Shown one piece after another: positions 23,835 through 37,410 of a stretch of DNA of 64,000 bases. A program made the translations under genes and the position numbers. Location of the stretch: NCBI GenBank assembly GCA_019722365.1, contig JADFUC010000178.1, positions 101,643-165,642 on the forward strand, written 5' to 3'. A model generated the notes under the pieces. The model was not told where the DNA came from. It saw nothing but the letters and a program-made list of their open reading frames with translations, and ran no database searches. This DNA comes from Lithospermum erythrorhizon. Taxonomy: Eukaryota; Streptophyta; Magnoliopsida; Boraginales; Boraginaceae. How positions within the stretch are numbered: the first letter of the stretch is position 1; the number at the start of each line of letters is the position of its first letter.

Positions 23835-24960
23835 ATACTTCAACCTAGCTTCGTGTTCTTCACCACAAAAGTCTATTCCATCCGTAGATACTTTTCCACA
23901 TCCCTGGCAATCCTCCGGCTATTGATTCTATTCCTAGTGTCATTGACTTTTAGTTTGCCCTTGGCCCTCTCTCCGAGTCTCTGATTATCCCCCTCTTCAC
24001 CAGACTCTGCAACATCATCAATCACAAACTTATCTCCCTTTCCCGAACTCCTAGGTTCAGATATCACTACTCCTTTTCTCCTTTTGCAAATGTATCCTCA
24101 TCTTTTAACATCACTTCAAATTCCTCTTCCTTTCCTTCCTACTCCTCTTTCTCTCCTCAGCTTTTCTCCAATTCTTCCAAATCAACAGCCGTACTAGGTT
24201 CCATAGATTCATCAGGATCTCCCCCTAAACCTAATGCAGCTTTCTTCTTCTCTGCATGCAATAGCACTCGACCTAGCCCTTCGTCAGCTACCACGACACT
24301 ATCATAATATTGTCATCTTCCTTCACAGGAGAAGGAACCTTCTCTCTTACAAATTTCACAGGAGCTCCCTATTTCCTCAACACCCTCTTCACTCTCTTAC
24401 CCTTTGACTCAGTTAGAATTTCAGCCACAGTTGGCTCTACAGAAAGTTACGAGACTTGCGCCTATAGCCTACTCTCACCAGTGTCCCCGACACTCCTGAC
24501 GACTTGTACATCTCCTCCTAGGTCATCATTACATTCATTAATCTCCTCAAGCCTACTCTCCTCTACATGCACATCTCCCCTTACGCCCAGGGAGTAAACC
24601 ACATTCAAAGACCTTCCGCATTTAAGAAAGTCTCAAAGGCTTACCTACTCTCTCTCTGGGTGGAATCGACTGTTCTGAGGTTACCAAAGATTATCAACAA
24701 TCGAGACCTGAGCTTCCTCTCCTATCAGAGATTGTTGAGCTCCGGTTGACTTTGTTCACGTACCCCTGAATCATGCTCATCACCGATTACCACATCCTTC
24801 CAGTAGCAGCAAAGATAAAGGTAATTTAGAAAGGGCCGGCCAGCGCTGGGATAATGAGGGATTGACTGAGGGGAACAAGTTCTCCCTCGTTTATTCATGC
24901 CAACCTTTTCTGCTTCCTTTGCTTTAGACCGATCTTTAAGTGATTTCAACATTTTTCTTC
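23835..24960 (-). pseudogene. Possible env-like third ORF, proximal part, SIRE-like element
   Basis: Downstream of pol on the - strand lie charged, low-complexity frames: about 24067-23873 (GKGDKFVIDDVAESGEEGD, then RINSRRIARDVEKYLRME) and, near 24300-24190, DEGLGRVLLHAEKKKAALG. These continue the interval interrupted by the nested element, so 14850-15720 and this segment were probably one region. Frames are broken. The env-like label rests on position after pol in a SIRE-type element. Confidence 0.45.
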
Positions 24961-25237
24961 AAGAGAAGTTTCGGTATAGGGAGAATTTTTTAAGTAGTAG
25001 ATTTTGTGCATTGTCAACGGAAGAGTCTGAGCGACAACCGTGAAGCGGTTTGCGGTTGGGGAGAGTTCGGTATTTGAGTGGAGAGAGAAACCCTTCATCA
25101 CACGTTCCACGAAAAAGCTGCATGCATTAAATGCCCAAATAACCGCCAATTTCAACTTGGTAACCGTTGAACCATTACTCGCCTCCACCGTTATAACACG
25201 CGGCTCTTTTTCAGGCGTTATAACAGTTGGCTAATTG

Positions 25238-28085
25238 CTATTTGTTCACCACACATAACCCCAGAGCAGTTCTAAGATATTCAAATTGATTCACATCCAA
25301 CCCCTTTGTGAGAATATCAGCCAATTGTTTGTCACTACTCACATGCTCCAACTTGACAACTTTCTCTTCAACCAGATCTCTAATGAAGTGATGTCGAATA
25401 TCAATGTGCTTCGTCCTGCTATGTTGTACAGGATTCTTCGAAATGCTTATGGCACTATGTCGGCCACAAAAGAGAGTGTCACGACTCGGCTCGATACCAT
25501 ACTCTTCAAAGATTTGCTTCATCCGTATCAACTCCGTGTGCAACTACTCAGCTAGCCTATATATTTAGCTTCAAGAAAGAGACACATAATTGCTTCACGA
25601 ACCACATCAAGTTATTCCCTAGAAAGAAACACCTCCGTATGTACTTTTTCTATCCTCAATCGCTTCCCGCTCACCAAGATCACAATATTCTACATGTTAT
25701 AGGTATTGTTGTCAAAGGTATACAGAAGCCTATGACATAATGCATCTTTGCACATATTTTAGAATCCTCTTTACTAGATTCAAGTGGTCTTTAGGATTAG
25801 CTTGGTATCTTGCACATACACCAACTGAATGAGCTATATCTGGTCTGCTTGCAGTTAGGTAAAGTAGACTCCCAATCATACTCCTGTACAGGCTCACATC
25901 CACAACTTTTCCATCTTCATCCTTGGTGACTTTCACATGAGTAGAAAATGGAGTTCTTTTGGCCTTGGAAGTTTCCATACCAAATTTCTTCACCATATTC
26001 TTGGCGTAGTTAGCTTGAGAAATGAATATGCTATCTTCCATCTGGTTGATCTAGAAACCCAAGAAGTATTTTAGGTCTTCCACCATGCTCATTTCAAATT
26101 CTGCCTCATTTTAGTTCTCCCACCATGCTCATTTCAAATTCTGCCTCCATCTGTTGCACAAACTGTTTTACCAGTTGGTTTGACACTCCTCCAAACACAA
26201 TATCATCTACGTAGATTTGAGCCACCATCATCTGATTCTTTTCTCTCTTAATGAACATAGTGTTATCAACTCCCCCTCGAGTGTATCCATTCTTTAGAAG
26301 CGAATATATACAGCCTTTCTGCATTCACGTCCGTGGAGCTTGGAGTCCATGTAGGGCTTTGAAGTTTGTACACATGTTCTAGATAAGTAGCATCAATGAA
26401 ACCCTTTGGTTGTTCCACATAGACTTTTTCTTGGACCACTCCATTTAGAAATGCACTCTTGACATCCTTCTGAAACAGTTTAAACTTTAGTAGACGCATT
26501 AACGGATGGGCGAACCTCGACAAGCTCGAGCCTAGCCACAGGAGAAAATGTCTATTTAAAGTCTATCAACTGAGCGCATCTCCCCGCCAAGCAACCACCG
26601 ACCTTGTTTTGTGACATTTCCAGACTCATCCGATGAAATTTCGAAGATCTACTTAGTTCCTATGACATCAGAACCACTGTGTCTAGGAACCAATTCCCAC
26701 ACATCATTTTATCAAACCGACTAATTCTTCCGCATGACAACGATCAAATACTCATCAAGCGTAACTATTTTCACATCCTTAGTTCCTCCTTCGAGACGGT
26801 ATAATGCTTCCCTCGAGCAATCCCACCATCTTTCGATAGTACACTCTATTCTTCTTCCTTGTGGTCATCCCTTGGTCCGCTTCTCTAATGATATTCTCCA
26901 CTGGATGATTCTTCTGGATTCTGGCAGCTGGTTCAATCCCACTATCATCATCTGCTGGTTTGACACTCGGTACTTCATCACTTGGACTGTGGTTAACCAA
27001 TGGATTGACAGCTAGTGGTACATCTTCTTCTTCAGTTGTGGATATCTCCTGATCTACTACTTGACATTGGATCGACTCCATGACCACTGTGGTCCGCTTA
27101 TTATAAACCCTGTGAGCTCTATTGCCTCTTGAATATCCTTAAAATACCTTCATCACTCCCTCACATCAAACTTACCTAGGTTCTCTATCCACGAATGTAG
27201 TCGCATCTCAAAAAATATGAAAATATTTATTTGGCTTTTTCCTCCATTTCATATTGTAGCTACCGGGTCTCGGTAGTAACACATTATGAATATGACATGT
27301 CAGGAAGTCACTACTTCCAGCTCCGTAATCCTCGATAGGCAGGTGCTTTGTACGTAGTACGACTACCATTTCGAGTGTCCTATTCTTCCTTTCAACGATC
27401 CCATTTGCCATGGGTGATAAGTATGCATTATTCATGTTTGATTCCTTCTATGTTACAGAATTCTTGAAACTTGGAGTTCTCAAACTCCCTTCCATGATCA
27501 CTACGAATGCCTACAATGCTCACTTCTTTCTCCCTTTGAATCTGAGTACTCGTAGCTCAACACGCTCAATGGCTCGATTTGTCCTTAAATTCTATCCATG
27601 TATAACTGGAGAAATCATCAACATATACGAACACATACTTTCTTCCTGCAATGCTTTCCACCTGCATGGGTCCCATTAAGTCCATATGCGTAAGCTCCAA
27701 TACTCCGGTATTAATCACACCCTGTCAGAACTATCGGGTGTGACACTGCCTGCTTTGCCTATCTGACATTCCCCATAGACTTTCTCCTTTACCAAAAGCG
27801 TGGAAGTTCCCCCCGAACAACATTCTCCTCAAGCGATCAACCTGCCGATATTCCTCTCGATATTCAGATGCCCCAAGACTCTTGTGCCATAAGTCCACAT
27901 CCGCTGAAACTCGCTAGATAGTGTTTTCTAACGGTGTGTCCGTAGATAAGAATTGGTTCTGCCGACGACTCCCTGCATGATGTCTCGGCCACTGATTTTT
28001 CACGCTACATGCTCTCTTTCATGAAACTTTCATACCATTATCACAAAGCTGGCCGATGCTAACGAGGTTTCGGCCCTTCAACTAG
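25238..28085 (-). pseudogene. SIRE-like Ty1/copia pol remnant (pre-integrase, integrase, RT, RNase H)
   Basis: Read leftward on the - strand, in order: GAG-pre-integrase traces (NLVSIGQLCDNG near 28080; LRRMLFGG near 27830), integrase core (MDLMGPMQVESIAGRKYVFV near 27685, NGIVERKNRTLE near 27395), a linker with GMTTRKKNRVYYRKMVGLL (near 26880), RT with DVKSAFLNGVVQEKVYVEQP (near 26455) and the catalytic YVDD at about 26213-26202, then RNase H with SMIGSLLYLTASRPDIA (near 25890) and KQLADILTKGLD (near 25340). The order INT-RT-RH is diagnostic of Ty1/copia. Multiple frameshifts and stops make it inactive. Gag, protease and the 5' LTR are absent: recognisable sequence ends at about 28085. Confidence 0.92.
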
Positions 28086-29340
28086 AGTACATAAATATTA
28101 TAAATATTAATTTTATACTATTATTGATATCATAAATGTTATATTTTTAGTCATAAAATATAAATTTTAGTTACAATTATTTTTATTATTTCTAATATTA
28201 AATTATTAATTTATTTATATCATAAAGATAAAAAAAATTGCTATATAAGTTGACAAATAAAGAAATATTTAATCTTATAGCAAATAAGTCGTGCCTACTT
28301 TTGACAACTTGTCAATCTACTCTATAAGTTACATTTCAACTTCTTTATAGATCACTATAAGTTGTTAAATTTATTTTGACTTATTTAGCTAACATAATTT
28401 AAATGACTTATAAGTAAAAAAAAAAAAATAAGCTTAGCCAAACACCCCCTAAGTTACCTGCTGATGGGATGGGAAAATGTTGCAATTGGGAGCTATATAG
28501 CCCACCATTAGTTTATTTACTTGGAAGTTAGGTAAATTATTTATCATTGAGTAGTGGGTTAGGTCCAGCACTTTCCGGACGATAAGTTTGATACTGACGG
28601 TTTGGACCCATTACTTATATAGACTTACAAAAATATGTAAGCATGACGATTTGGAGCCATTTCTATACACTTACAAAATTTGTAAGTACGATGCTATTAG
28701 ATAATTTATACTCCATCTTCCTATAAATTTTTTTATGAATATCGTATCCTTTTATAAACTTATAAATCAATCACCATACTACCTACCGTTAACTAAATCA
28801 AGTAAATATTACTAACGCTGAATGAAAAAGATATAATTTTACATTAAAATATTACAAATTTTATATGTGTTTGATATTCAAGCAAGTAATTTAAAAATAA
28901 CTAGTATTGTTACAATATTATATTTTTATTCTTAAACCCAAAATATACCATTTGACGATGGTTTATGATATTTCTCATTACCACTAAAATATCATTGCTT
29001 ATACATGCTTGGTATTCAAGCTAATAATTTAAAAATAACTATTATTATTACAATATCACATTATTTTCATCTAATAGTGTACTCTTAAATTGAAGAAAAA
29101 ATATACAAAAAAGTTTCGGGGAGTGTGTAACAACTTAATTTCGACAATAATAAGAAAAATTATATTTTTTAATGTTAAAAAATATAATTTTCAAATTTCG
29201 GCGAAGACGACAATGCTTCCTCTATGTCCCCCTAGTTCCCTCCACCTATGAAATGTAGCAACTCCACCTGGCCATCGTGATCATCCTTTTTTATCACCAC
29301 AAGATTGAAGAGGCTTATTTTATGTAAGGCTGTATTTTTT
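28086..29340. other. AT-rich intergenic DNA with a MITE-like end
   Basis: No gene. At about 28418-28452 the sequence AAGCTTAGCCAAACACCCCC (complement GGGGGTGTTTGGC) resembles the terminus of hAT-type MITEs. TTATAAGT-type motifs recur in both orientations between 28270 and 28410, compatible with a hairpin element ending here. The opposite end was not located. Confidence 0.4.
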
Positions 29341-29354
29341 GATTTTTTTGTCAT

Positions 29355-30190
29355 TTTCAAAAAGCCTCTCACACGCATAATTTCACACGTCTCCCATAAT
29401 TATAAGACGCACAATATATTTTCCGCATTTGTTGCCTAATTTACACCAATTCGGTTTTAACTTTGATTTTATTGTTTTTTATTTTTTCTTCCTTTAGGTT
29501 ATAGTTTTATGCTTGGGGATGATTCATATAATTCAATTTTTAAAAGATTCAATATAATTTACTCTAACTATTCATCATCACGATCCAAAAAATTGAATTC
29601 AAATATATACGAGAAACTTCTTTCTTCAAATTCGAAAAACATTTGTCGGTTCTATTATTTTATTTATATATATATATATATGCTTAATCATATATTTAGT
29701 AACAACATATTTATATTATTTCTATCCCAGGGATAATAATATAGAACATATGAATTTTTTTCTATATTCATGGCCGGTGGTCTGTTTGTAAAACCACCGA
29801 TAAGATTTCACAGATAATTTTACGCAGAAAGTAATCCCACTAACCAATTTCATATGGTATTTTTGAATTTTTTCCATTTCTAAAAATAGTCTCCCCACGC
29901 CAAGACAATTCTTCACACGCCTTACAATCAGCATGCACAATATATTTTTCTCGGATTTTTGCAAATTTACTCCAATTCGGTTTAATCTTTTTTGATTTTA
30001 TTACTTTTATTTTCCTTCCTTTTGGTGCTATAGTTTTTTGTTTGGGAGACTCATAATTCAATTTTCAAAACATTCAACATAATTTCATTTCTAATTATTC
30101 ATCATCACGTGGTCCCGAAACTCAAATTCAAATATATATGGGTAAACTTCTTCTTCAAAATCGAAAAGGTATTACTTGTTCTATTGTTAT
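29355..30190. repeat. Direct duplication, about 530-bp offset
   Basis: Segments at about 29370-29665 and 29900-30185 are diverged copies. Shared blocks in order: CACGC...GCACAATATATTTT, TTTAC.CCAATTCGGTTT, TTCCTT...TATAGTTTT, TTCAACATAATTT-like, TATTCATCATCACG, TCAAATATATA and AAACTTCTT.TTCAAA. No coding content. The first copy ends in a TATATATA run. Confidence 0.75.
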
Positions 30191-30258
30191 ATACGAAACG
30201 CAATAGCTCATACTACTTGTGGTATTTCAAGTGATAATGGGATATCAGAACACACGCC

Positions 30259-32469
30259 TGTGTCGGCTCGAAGGGCTTCGAATCGTCCAAATCCCCATAC
30301 CAAAAATCACTAAGATCGACGCGATGACTCCAATTCGAAAGCACCCACCCGCCCTAAAAATAAAACCAATAAAAACAAGATACATCTGAAAAGAACGGTT
30401 TATAAGAAAATAATCCATCGCGGTATTTCCTAATCACACAAAACAATCAAAATACAACAATCTTCCAAAGTACAAAATGTCAACAACATTACAGTCTGAA
30501 ATCTCAAAATAACAACAATATAGAAATCCGAACTACAATCAAAACAACAAAGATCACAGTTTCTACTTTCGCCACCCCGCCGCTCATCTAAAAGACTAAG
30601 TTACGAACACACCTAACGACTTCAAAATGCCAAGCACCACCGGCCAACCCGCACAAAATAAAATATCGCCTGCAGCTTATCAGTGGTGTAAGTCATGGCT
30701 TAATGAATACTTATCTCAAGAGTGGAAATTAACCACCCATGCGTACTGCAATATAAGCAATAGTTAATTTCAAGATAAAATAGATAGATATCAGAGAGTA
30801 CCAATACCCACTCAAGGCCATAATAAAATAAAAATATCATTAGCGAGTTCATGATCATGCTTGCATCATAAAAGTATACTACTACCGACATTTCTATGAT
30901 CATAAATTCATAGGCCCATCCACCAAACATGCACATTCTAGTAAAGAACATCCAACTATAATCATGCATCTCAAAGAAAACAGTGACAACAATACCCAAA
31001 TAAGTCCACAACTCTACTTTATCAACCAACAATGTAAAACATCACGACTAAACAACTAGACCATCCAACTCCACAACTCTGCCAACAACACTAGTACTAC
31101 TCAAACCCACAACTAAACAACTCAATCAACTCAACATAAATCCGGATTTCAACAAATAAGGCGCCTACAATCAACCTCAACTCCAGTGGCAAACTTCTAC
31201 GTCCGGCTTTAATATGTTAAAAGACACGCCAGAATAAAGCGTACGACGCAAATACACCACACCATGTAAGACAAGACAAATAATGATAAGCATAACTCAA
31301 AGATAATACTTCAACAACCCCTAAACAACTCATTCTATGCCAATCCAACCAACAAAAACACCACACACAACCCAACTACTCAACCAACTAATCATACTCA
31401 GACAATCAACACAAAAATATATAGATAAACATGTTCACAATTATCATCAAATTCAACACATTCACGAGGAAGTAAACTAATCTACACCCGTGAGATAAAT
31501 ACTCACCTCAAGCAAGAATATTAAACTCCCCGCCAATTAATACTCACCTTTCCCACGCTCCACGCCTAATCACAAACACCCGAAAAATACAATTACTACT
31601 TACTACCATTTAACTCCATTTTAGTTTAACTATCCAACTTTTTCAACAAATTTTAGTTACCAATTGTCAACTTCAAGTGAGCAAGCTACTAAAGATTTAT
31701 AAACGACTAATAAAACAACAAAATTTCAACCACCCCACCCCCTACCATAATCGGCCCCCACCCCACCCCAACACTAACACTTTAAACAAATTCTAATCAA
31801 CCCAAAATCAATTTTCCCAAACTAATTTACCCATCTTTAACAACCTTTATTCCAAAACCCAAATACTACTCAATTTACACAAACCCATTTCAACATAATC
31901 TCATCCAACAACATAAAAATCAAAACTTTTACTCCAAAACAACTATATTAAGGTTCAATAACATACTTTTACAAATTTAAAGGTGATTTAAAAAAAAAGT
32001 CAACATAAAAGTCAAAGTTCAAAATAGTCAACTATTGCCTCAAGAACAGATTTCAAGATTAAAATTATACCTTTGATAATCTAAAGACGTGGGAACAAGA
32101 TTATGGAGTTAGATTTCAACAGTTTTAAAAAGAAAATGAAAAATCAAGGTAATGGGATGGGAACGGTTCAAATTTTCAACGGGAACGGGTCATGAAGCTA
32201 CGAAGACGATGTTGGTTGGGGTTTGCTGGGAGATATTTATAGATGATGTTGGGTTCCGTTTGGCATGATAGCTTACTTCTCCACTTTTGTCATTAAATTT
32301 TTATGAAAACGATTCCAATATATTATTATCCGTGAAATAAAATACTACTCATTTAATACTAGTCTCGGTATATCGATTTAATTTCGAAAGTATTTATACT
32401 AACTCCGGTCCCACCACCAAACGATATATATAATATAATTTAATCGTCTAAGCGTAACGGGTTATTTCA
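30259..32469 (-). repeat. LTR of the gypsy chromovirus (copy A)
   Basis: On the - strand it starts TGAAATAACCCGTTACGC at 32469, just after the phrase TTTCGAGGGCGAAATTT and a short purine stretch, the usual 3' end of this retrotransposon group. It ends at about 30259 (+ strand TGTGTCGGC). A TATA box (CTATAAATATC on -) lies at about 32232-32242. It aligns in its left 1.5 kb with 62277-64000, for example AGATACATCTGAAAAGAAC and ATCCATCG.GGTATTTCCTAA. ORFs inside it (e.g. 30700-31032) have no family resemblance. Confidence 0.8.
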
Positions 32470-32599
32470 ATCTACCTACCTAATAAAAATTTCGCCCTCG
32501 AAATTTCTCAACTCAACAACCACTGAGCAAATCTCACTAAATGCAACTCGCAGCCCATACAATACGTAAAAAAACAACTGGCTAAACAACTAACCTCCT

Positions 32600-35500
32600 A
32601 CACGAAAAGCCGCGTAACGGCTCCTCATGTAATCTCGGCCCTTACGCCTCCTCCATGCGTGATTCCTCCATAACACTTTCACCAAGGCCATCACCTGCTT
32701 TCAATGCCTTTCTCCCGGTCGTTAATCCACCGGCCTCAAAGGTGAGATCCTCCTCAAGTTCCACCGGTAGCGAGCTAAGAATGTGAGATTCATCCGGAAC
32801 ATACTTCCTCAAGCAAGACACATGGAATACATTATGAATTCTATCCAATTCAGCAACGCCTAAAGTGATGCTCTTACTTCGATCCTACTCGCCAAAAAAT
32901 CTCAAACCAGTCCGACGTGAATCCAGGACTCAACTTTTATTTCTTCCAAACCGCATTATACCCTTTCCATGGAGATGTCTCTAAAAACACCCGGACACCA
33001 ACTTAAAAACAAGCTCCACTCGGGCGACCATCAACATATTTCTTCTCGCCTGCCCTATGCTTTTTTCAAGTCATTGGCCAGATCAACTCGATCCTCTCCA
33101 CCGAACCATAAACCTTCTTCTCTCCCACTTCATTCCAACAAACTGGAGTCCGACACTTCCGCCCATATAACGCCTCAAATGGTGCCATCTCGATACTAGC
33201 GTGAAAACTATTATTATACGCGAACTCCATCTTAGGCAACTCATCATCCCAACTCCCTGAGAAACTCAGAACACATGCTCGAAGCATATCCTCCAAAGTC
33301 TGGATCGTCCTCTGATTGCCCATCTGTCTGAGGATGGAAAGATGTACTAAATCAACTCCGTCCCCCCTCAAAAACCCCTTCAAATTCAAGTAAACCTTCC
33401 TCGCATCACGGTGAAAGATAATCGACACGGAACCCAATGCACTTCACAACTGATCAACATAAATTCGCTAGCTCTTGGTCCATCGGGCCGATTTAATTGG
33501 TGTGAAGTGGAGTGCATTGACAATCAAGCCAACGACACCAAATCCCATCATTCCACCTCGACGATCTAGTAGTCCAAATAGTTAAGTCCACGATGTTCTC
33601 CCACGTCCATTCAGGAATCGGAAGTGGCTGCAACAAACCTGCAGGGTGTCTATGCTCAATCTTCACCTGCTGACAAACTAAACACCTCGCCACAAACTCG
33701 GCAATCTCTCTCTTCATCCCAAGCCACCAATAAACCAACCTCAAGTCCCGATACATCTGCTACCCGATTTACGCTATAAGTGAGCACATGCAGCCTCATC
33801 AAGAATTTCCTTCCGCAACTCCTTAGAATATGACACTAACAACCTACCATTCATCCTCAAAGCTCCACTATGATCAACTACCTAAATCCCGATCTACCTC
33901 CACCCTTCACTTCTTTAACGATATCCCCATTCTCATCTTTTCGGCCGAAGCCCTCCAAGATACGATCAAAGGGTGCAGACGAACCTTCACACGCAGCCCA
34001 ACAACTCACCATCGCTTACCAACCCCAAGATCAACTCCAAGTCATTTCATCTCTACTCTTTGGTTCATCTCGCCTTCCCTTCCCGACAGAAAGTATTCCG
34101 CTACTACATTCGGCCTCCCCGGCGATACTTATCAAATACATCGGTGAAGTCGCCGATAAACTCCATCCATCTCCTCTCTCGGCCAAATTTAGGTCTCTCT
34201 CAGCTTGGGAGTGTAATGTACTTTATGATCTGGTGAAAATCGCATCTAACCCCATACAAGTAATGCCTCCACAACTTCAACAAGAAAGACAATCGGGCCG
34301 CTAACTCAAGATCGCTGGTCGGGTAATTCCTCTCTACGGTTCTTCGCTTGTCGAGAAACATAAGCAACGACTCTCCCATTCTACATATCAACACACAACC
34401 CAACCTCTCGCGCGACACATCGTCAGATATCACGCGTAACCCTCACACCCGGATGGTGAGCCAAAACCGGCGAACGGGTCGGCTGCCTTCAACTCTTCCA
34501 AACAAACACAATCCTCATCCCAAATAAAAGTGGAACACCCTTCCGGTCAACCCGTCATCGGAGTTTAATTAACGAAAAGTCCCTGATAAACTTCCTGTAA
34601 TACCAACCAAACCCAAAAAACTCCTCACCTCGGTTACACTCGTGGGTCGCCCCGCTATTCATGCCTCCACCTTCCGGATCCACACAAATACCTTTACCTG
34701 ATACAACATGACCCAAGAACTGTACCTTCGCCAACCAGAATTCAAACTTGGTGAACTTGGCGTGACAACTCGTACATCTCAATACCTCCAACACAACACG
34801 CAAGTTCCCTCGCGGCTCCTCCTTTTGCCACTGAGTAGATCGTATCACCTACTTAACACAATCACGAACTTATCCAGGAACTCCCGTAACACCCGATTCA
34901 TCAAATCCATGAATGCTGCTGGTGCATTACCAACCTAAACGGCATCACCATAAAATCATATGTCTATACCGGATCTAAATGTTGATTGAATGCTACCCTC
35001 CTTGATCCTCAACCGTGATAACCGGATCTCAAATCAATCTTCGAAAACACCTTTGGCATCCCTCACCGGTCACACAACTTACCTATCCTCGCAACGGATA
35101 ACGGTTATCGATAAATACCTTTATTCCGCCTACTTGTATTCTATACACAACCTCAACGCACATCCTTCTTCACAAACGTAACCGGCACCCCACCTGGGGA
35201 AACACTCGGCTCGATGAACCTCTTATCAAGTTATTTGTAACTCGAAGTCTTCAATCCTCTCAACTCGGGCTGAGCTATTTATACGGCGCAATAGAAATTG
35301 GCGCCTGGAACTACCTCAATCGAAAACTCCACCTCCCTCGCTGGCGGTAAACCTGGCAGATCCTCAGGAAAAACATCAACATACTCACGGACAACACGAA
35401 CATCCTCCAATCTGCTCTCCTCTCTCCAAGTCGACCACATACCCCAGAAACCCAACACAACCTTTCTTCATCAACTTCCTAGCCTCAAGCGCCAAATAAA

Positions 35501-35640
35501 AACTCGATGGTAGAATCTTCCTAACTCCCACAAACAGAATATTAGGTCTGCTCCCGACTCTCGCAAAGATGACTTCCTTTCGCGGCACACCTGGCGATAC
35601 CTCCCCAACTACCCATACCCAAGATATCAAAGTTAAACAT
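32600..35640 (-). pseudogene. Gypsy pol remnant with chromodomain
   Basis: In coding order leftward: a protease-proximal segment ([15 protein letters not shown] near 35470) followed by a conserved [18 protein letters not shown] block in pieces near 35400-35300; RT with AKFTKFEFWLAKVQFLGHVV (near 34760) and YYRKFIRDFS (near 34590); RNase H with RRTVERNYPTSDLELAA (near 34340); integrase zinc finger and core with MYRDLRLVYWWLGMKREIA and CLVCQQVKIEHRHPAGLLQP (33756-33600), then NSFHASIEMAPFEALYGRKC (near 33180); finally IHNVFHVSCLRKYVPD (near 32840) and VKVLWRNH (near 32690) of a chromodomain. Many stops and frameshifts make it non-functional. The + strand frames at 33.8-34.3 kb and 34.7-35.5 kb are antisense shadows. 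Confidence 0.92.
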
Positions 35641-35650
35641 GTTTTTTGAA

Positions 35651-36380
35651 GTTTTCTACAAAACTTAAACATGGTTTTAAATATATGTTTTGATGATATT
35701 GTTTTGTGAGCTTTGCGAAACTCTTTGAGCACTAATATTTTCAAATGGTTTGATTATAGTACTTGTTGATTTAATTTTGTATATTATATATGTATAATAT
35801 AAATGATTCGAAAGTATCAGATACGTATTTGTGCGACCGGCTGACCATCTGCATGTGACATGACACTTACTGCTTGTTATAGCTCACCCCCTCACTCAAC
35901 TCTCCTTCCAATGACAGTGATCTGACGCAAAGAGTACCAATCCCGGATTTGACAAGATTGTTGCTGGTTTTAGTTCGAGTAGTCCATTATTTACTTTTGA
36001 TTTATTGGAGTTGTATTATTCATAAACTTTATTACTTTAGAATAATTGTGTATTCATAGTTATACTTTAAAGATTTGGCGTTGTAACTGAGAGGATATTG
36101 CCTCAACTTCTGAGCATTATATTTTTTGAGATATCTTAAGTATTTTGGGCATGTATCAGGTATGGATGTTCGACTATCAAGCGATGCTCCATTTTGTTAT
36201 ATCGAGTTAAGAGCGTATAAGGTGCGCATTACGGTTGAAATATTGTGTAACGCTAGCATGCCTTTCGGGGAGTACGCGGCACAACGGCTTTAGTTCGGCT
36301 TTACGTAGACGCGATTCACCAAAATGGATCAACCAATCAACCAAACCTCGAAATCCTATGATACCCCTTACATCACGGAA
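35651..36380. other. AT-rich intergenic DNA
   Basis: No gene or recognisable element was found. Confidence 0.4.
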
Positions 36381-37410
36381 AAATGGTGTGCTCATTCATT
36401 CGTAAGCCAAACAAAAAGGTAGAAAAAGGTGTCGAAAGCTCACAAAGCAAGACGCTAGTAAATACCCGTGCTACTGCTCAAGCATTCAAAGGTCAAGCAC
36501 CCAAGGCTCAAGATTCAAGTGGAAAGAAGAGAACTCTCAGCCCACCAAGATCCCAGAGGCGCCTAAAGCATCGCAGTAGGAGAACGATCGCAATAACTCT
36601 CGTAAAAGCTCATGAGATTGAACAACCTTAAGACCTCAAGTCAAGCCTGCGAACACGCTGGCTGAAGCCCCTCAGAAGAAATCATGGTGTGACAAATTGC
36701 TGCGCCTCTACTCTACGCCCAAAGACCGGCATAGCGAAGTTCGCTAAGCCTCTATTACCGAGTCACGAACAACTAAGATCTTAGCTCAAATCCAAGTAAA
36801 GCCAGCAGTGAACACGCTTGGCTGAAGCGCCCAAGGCGAATCAAGCGCTGATTACCAGTTCTTATATCCAAAGATCACGCACAAAGATGCTAAGGCCCCT
36901 CCCCGGCTGATGAACCCAAATTCGAAGTCACGAGGTTCGGCCCAGCTCGTAGACACTAAACCTCCTCGATCTAATCCACCCACACCTGGCACAGTGCTCA
37001 AGCCGGAAGATCCCAACAAGCACCATATCGAAATCCCTAAGTCAAAGAAGTGGCCTCCTTGCCACCCTGGGCCGCCATATCAAATAAGCGGTCCAAAGTT
37101 TTACACTGGCCAACGGCCATACCAAAAGGTCTCGGCACACCGGGGCCAAATTCTATATCTCAAGTCAAAGTCCAAGATAAAAAATTAAGTCCATACAACC
37201 ACATGACGTCCCAGCACCCCGCTTCTCGACCATATCCAAAGTTTCAAAGATCAAAAACCTCGCCTGTGCCCCCGCCCAGACACATATTCAAATCAAGCAC
37301 TCCAACTCAAATGAGCCGAAATTCATATCAAGCCAGCCCATAATCAGACGCCAAAGATACGTAGGGAGATAACTAAAATGATACGAACCCACCGGCTTCA
37401 TAACCCTTTC
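36381..37410 (+). other. Proline/lysine-rich broken frames, possible gypsy (TAT-type) relic
   Basis: The segment is GC-richer than its flanks and has overlapping short + strand frames rich in Pro, Lys and Ser (36383-36631, 36910-37188, 37050-37343). A repeated phrase (GAACACGCTGGCTGAAGC near 36650 and a variant near 36810) shows internal duplication. Near 37345, CAGACGCCAAAGATACGTAG matches a phrase I associate with the non-coding 3' part of TAT/Athila-type gypsy elements. No domain was recognised, so the assignment is tentative. Confidence 0.35.

Larger units (their letters stand above)
30259..35650 (-). mobile_element. Ty3/gypsy chromovirus (Tekay/Del-like), truncated and decayed
   Basis: On the - strand, from right to left: protease/RT, RNase H, integrase, a chromodomain-like tail and a 2.2-kb LTR. 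The pol order with integrase after RNase H is typical of Ty3/gypsy. A downstream VKVLWRNH motif marks a chromodomain and hence the chromovirus branch. Gag and the 5' LTR were not found to the right of 35650. A second copy of the LTR is present at 62277-64000. Confidence 0.85.

Noticed and set aside
25286..27679. + strand frames over 25.3-27.7 kb
   Set aside because: They are antisense to the copia RNase H, RT linker and integrase remnant.
30700..31032. 110-codon hydrophobic - strand frame that could suggest a membrane protein
   Set aside because: It sits inside the gypsy LTR, is not open in the second LTR copy at 62.9-63.1 kb, and shows no family resemblance.
33830..35513. Several + strand frames of 60-144 codons, rich in Pro, Ser and His
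   Set aside because: They lie exactly opposite the gypsy RNase H, RT and protease remnant on the - strand and are shadows of it.
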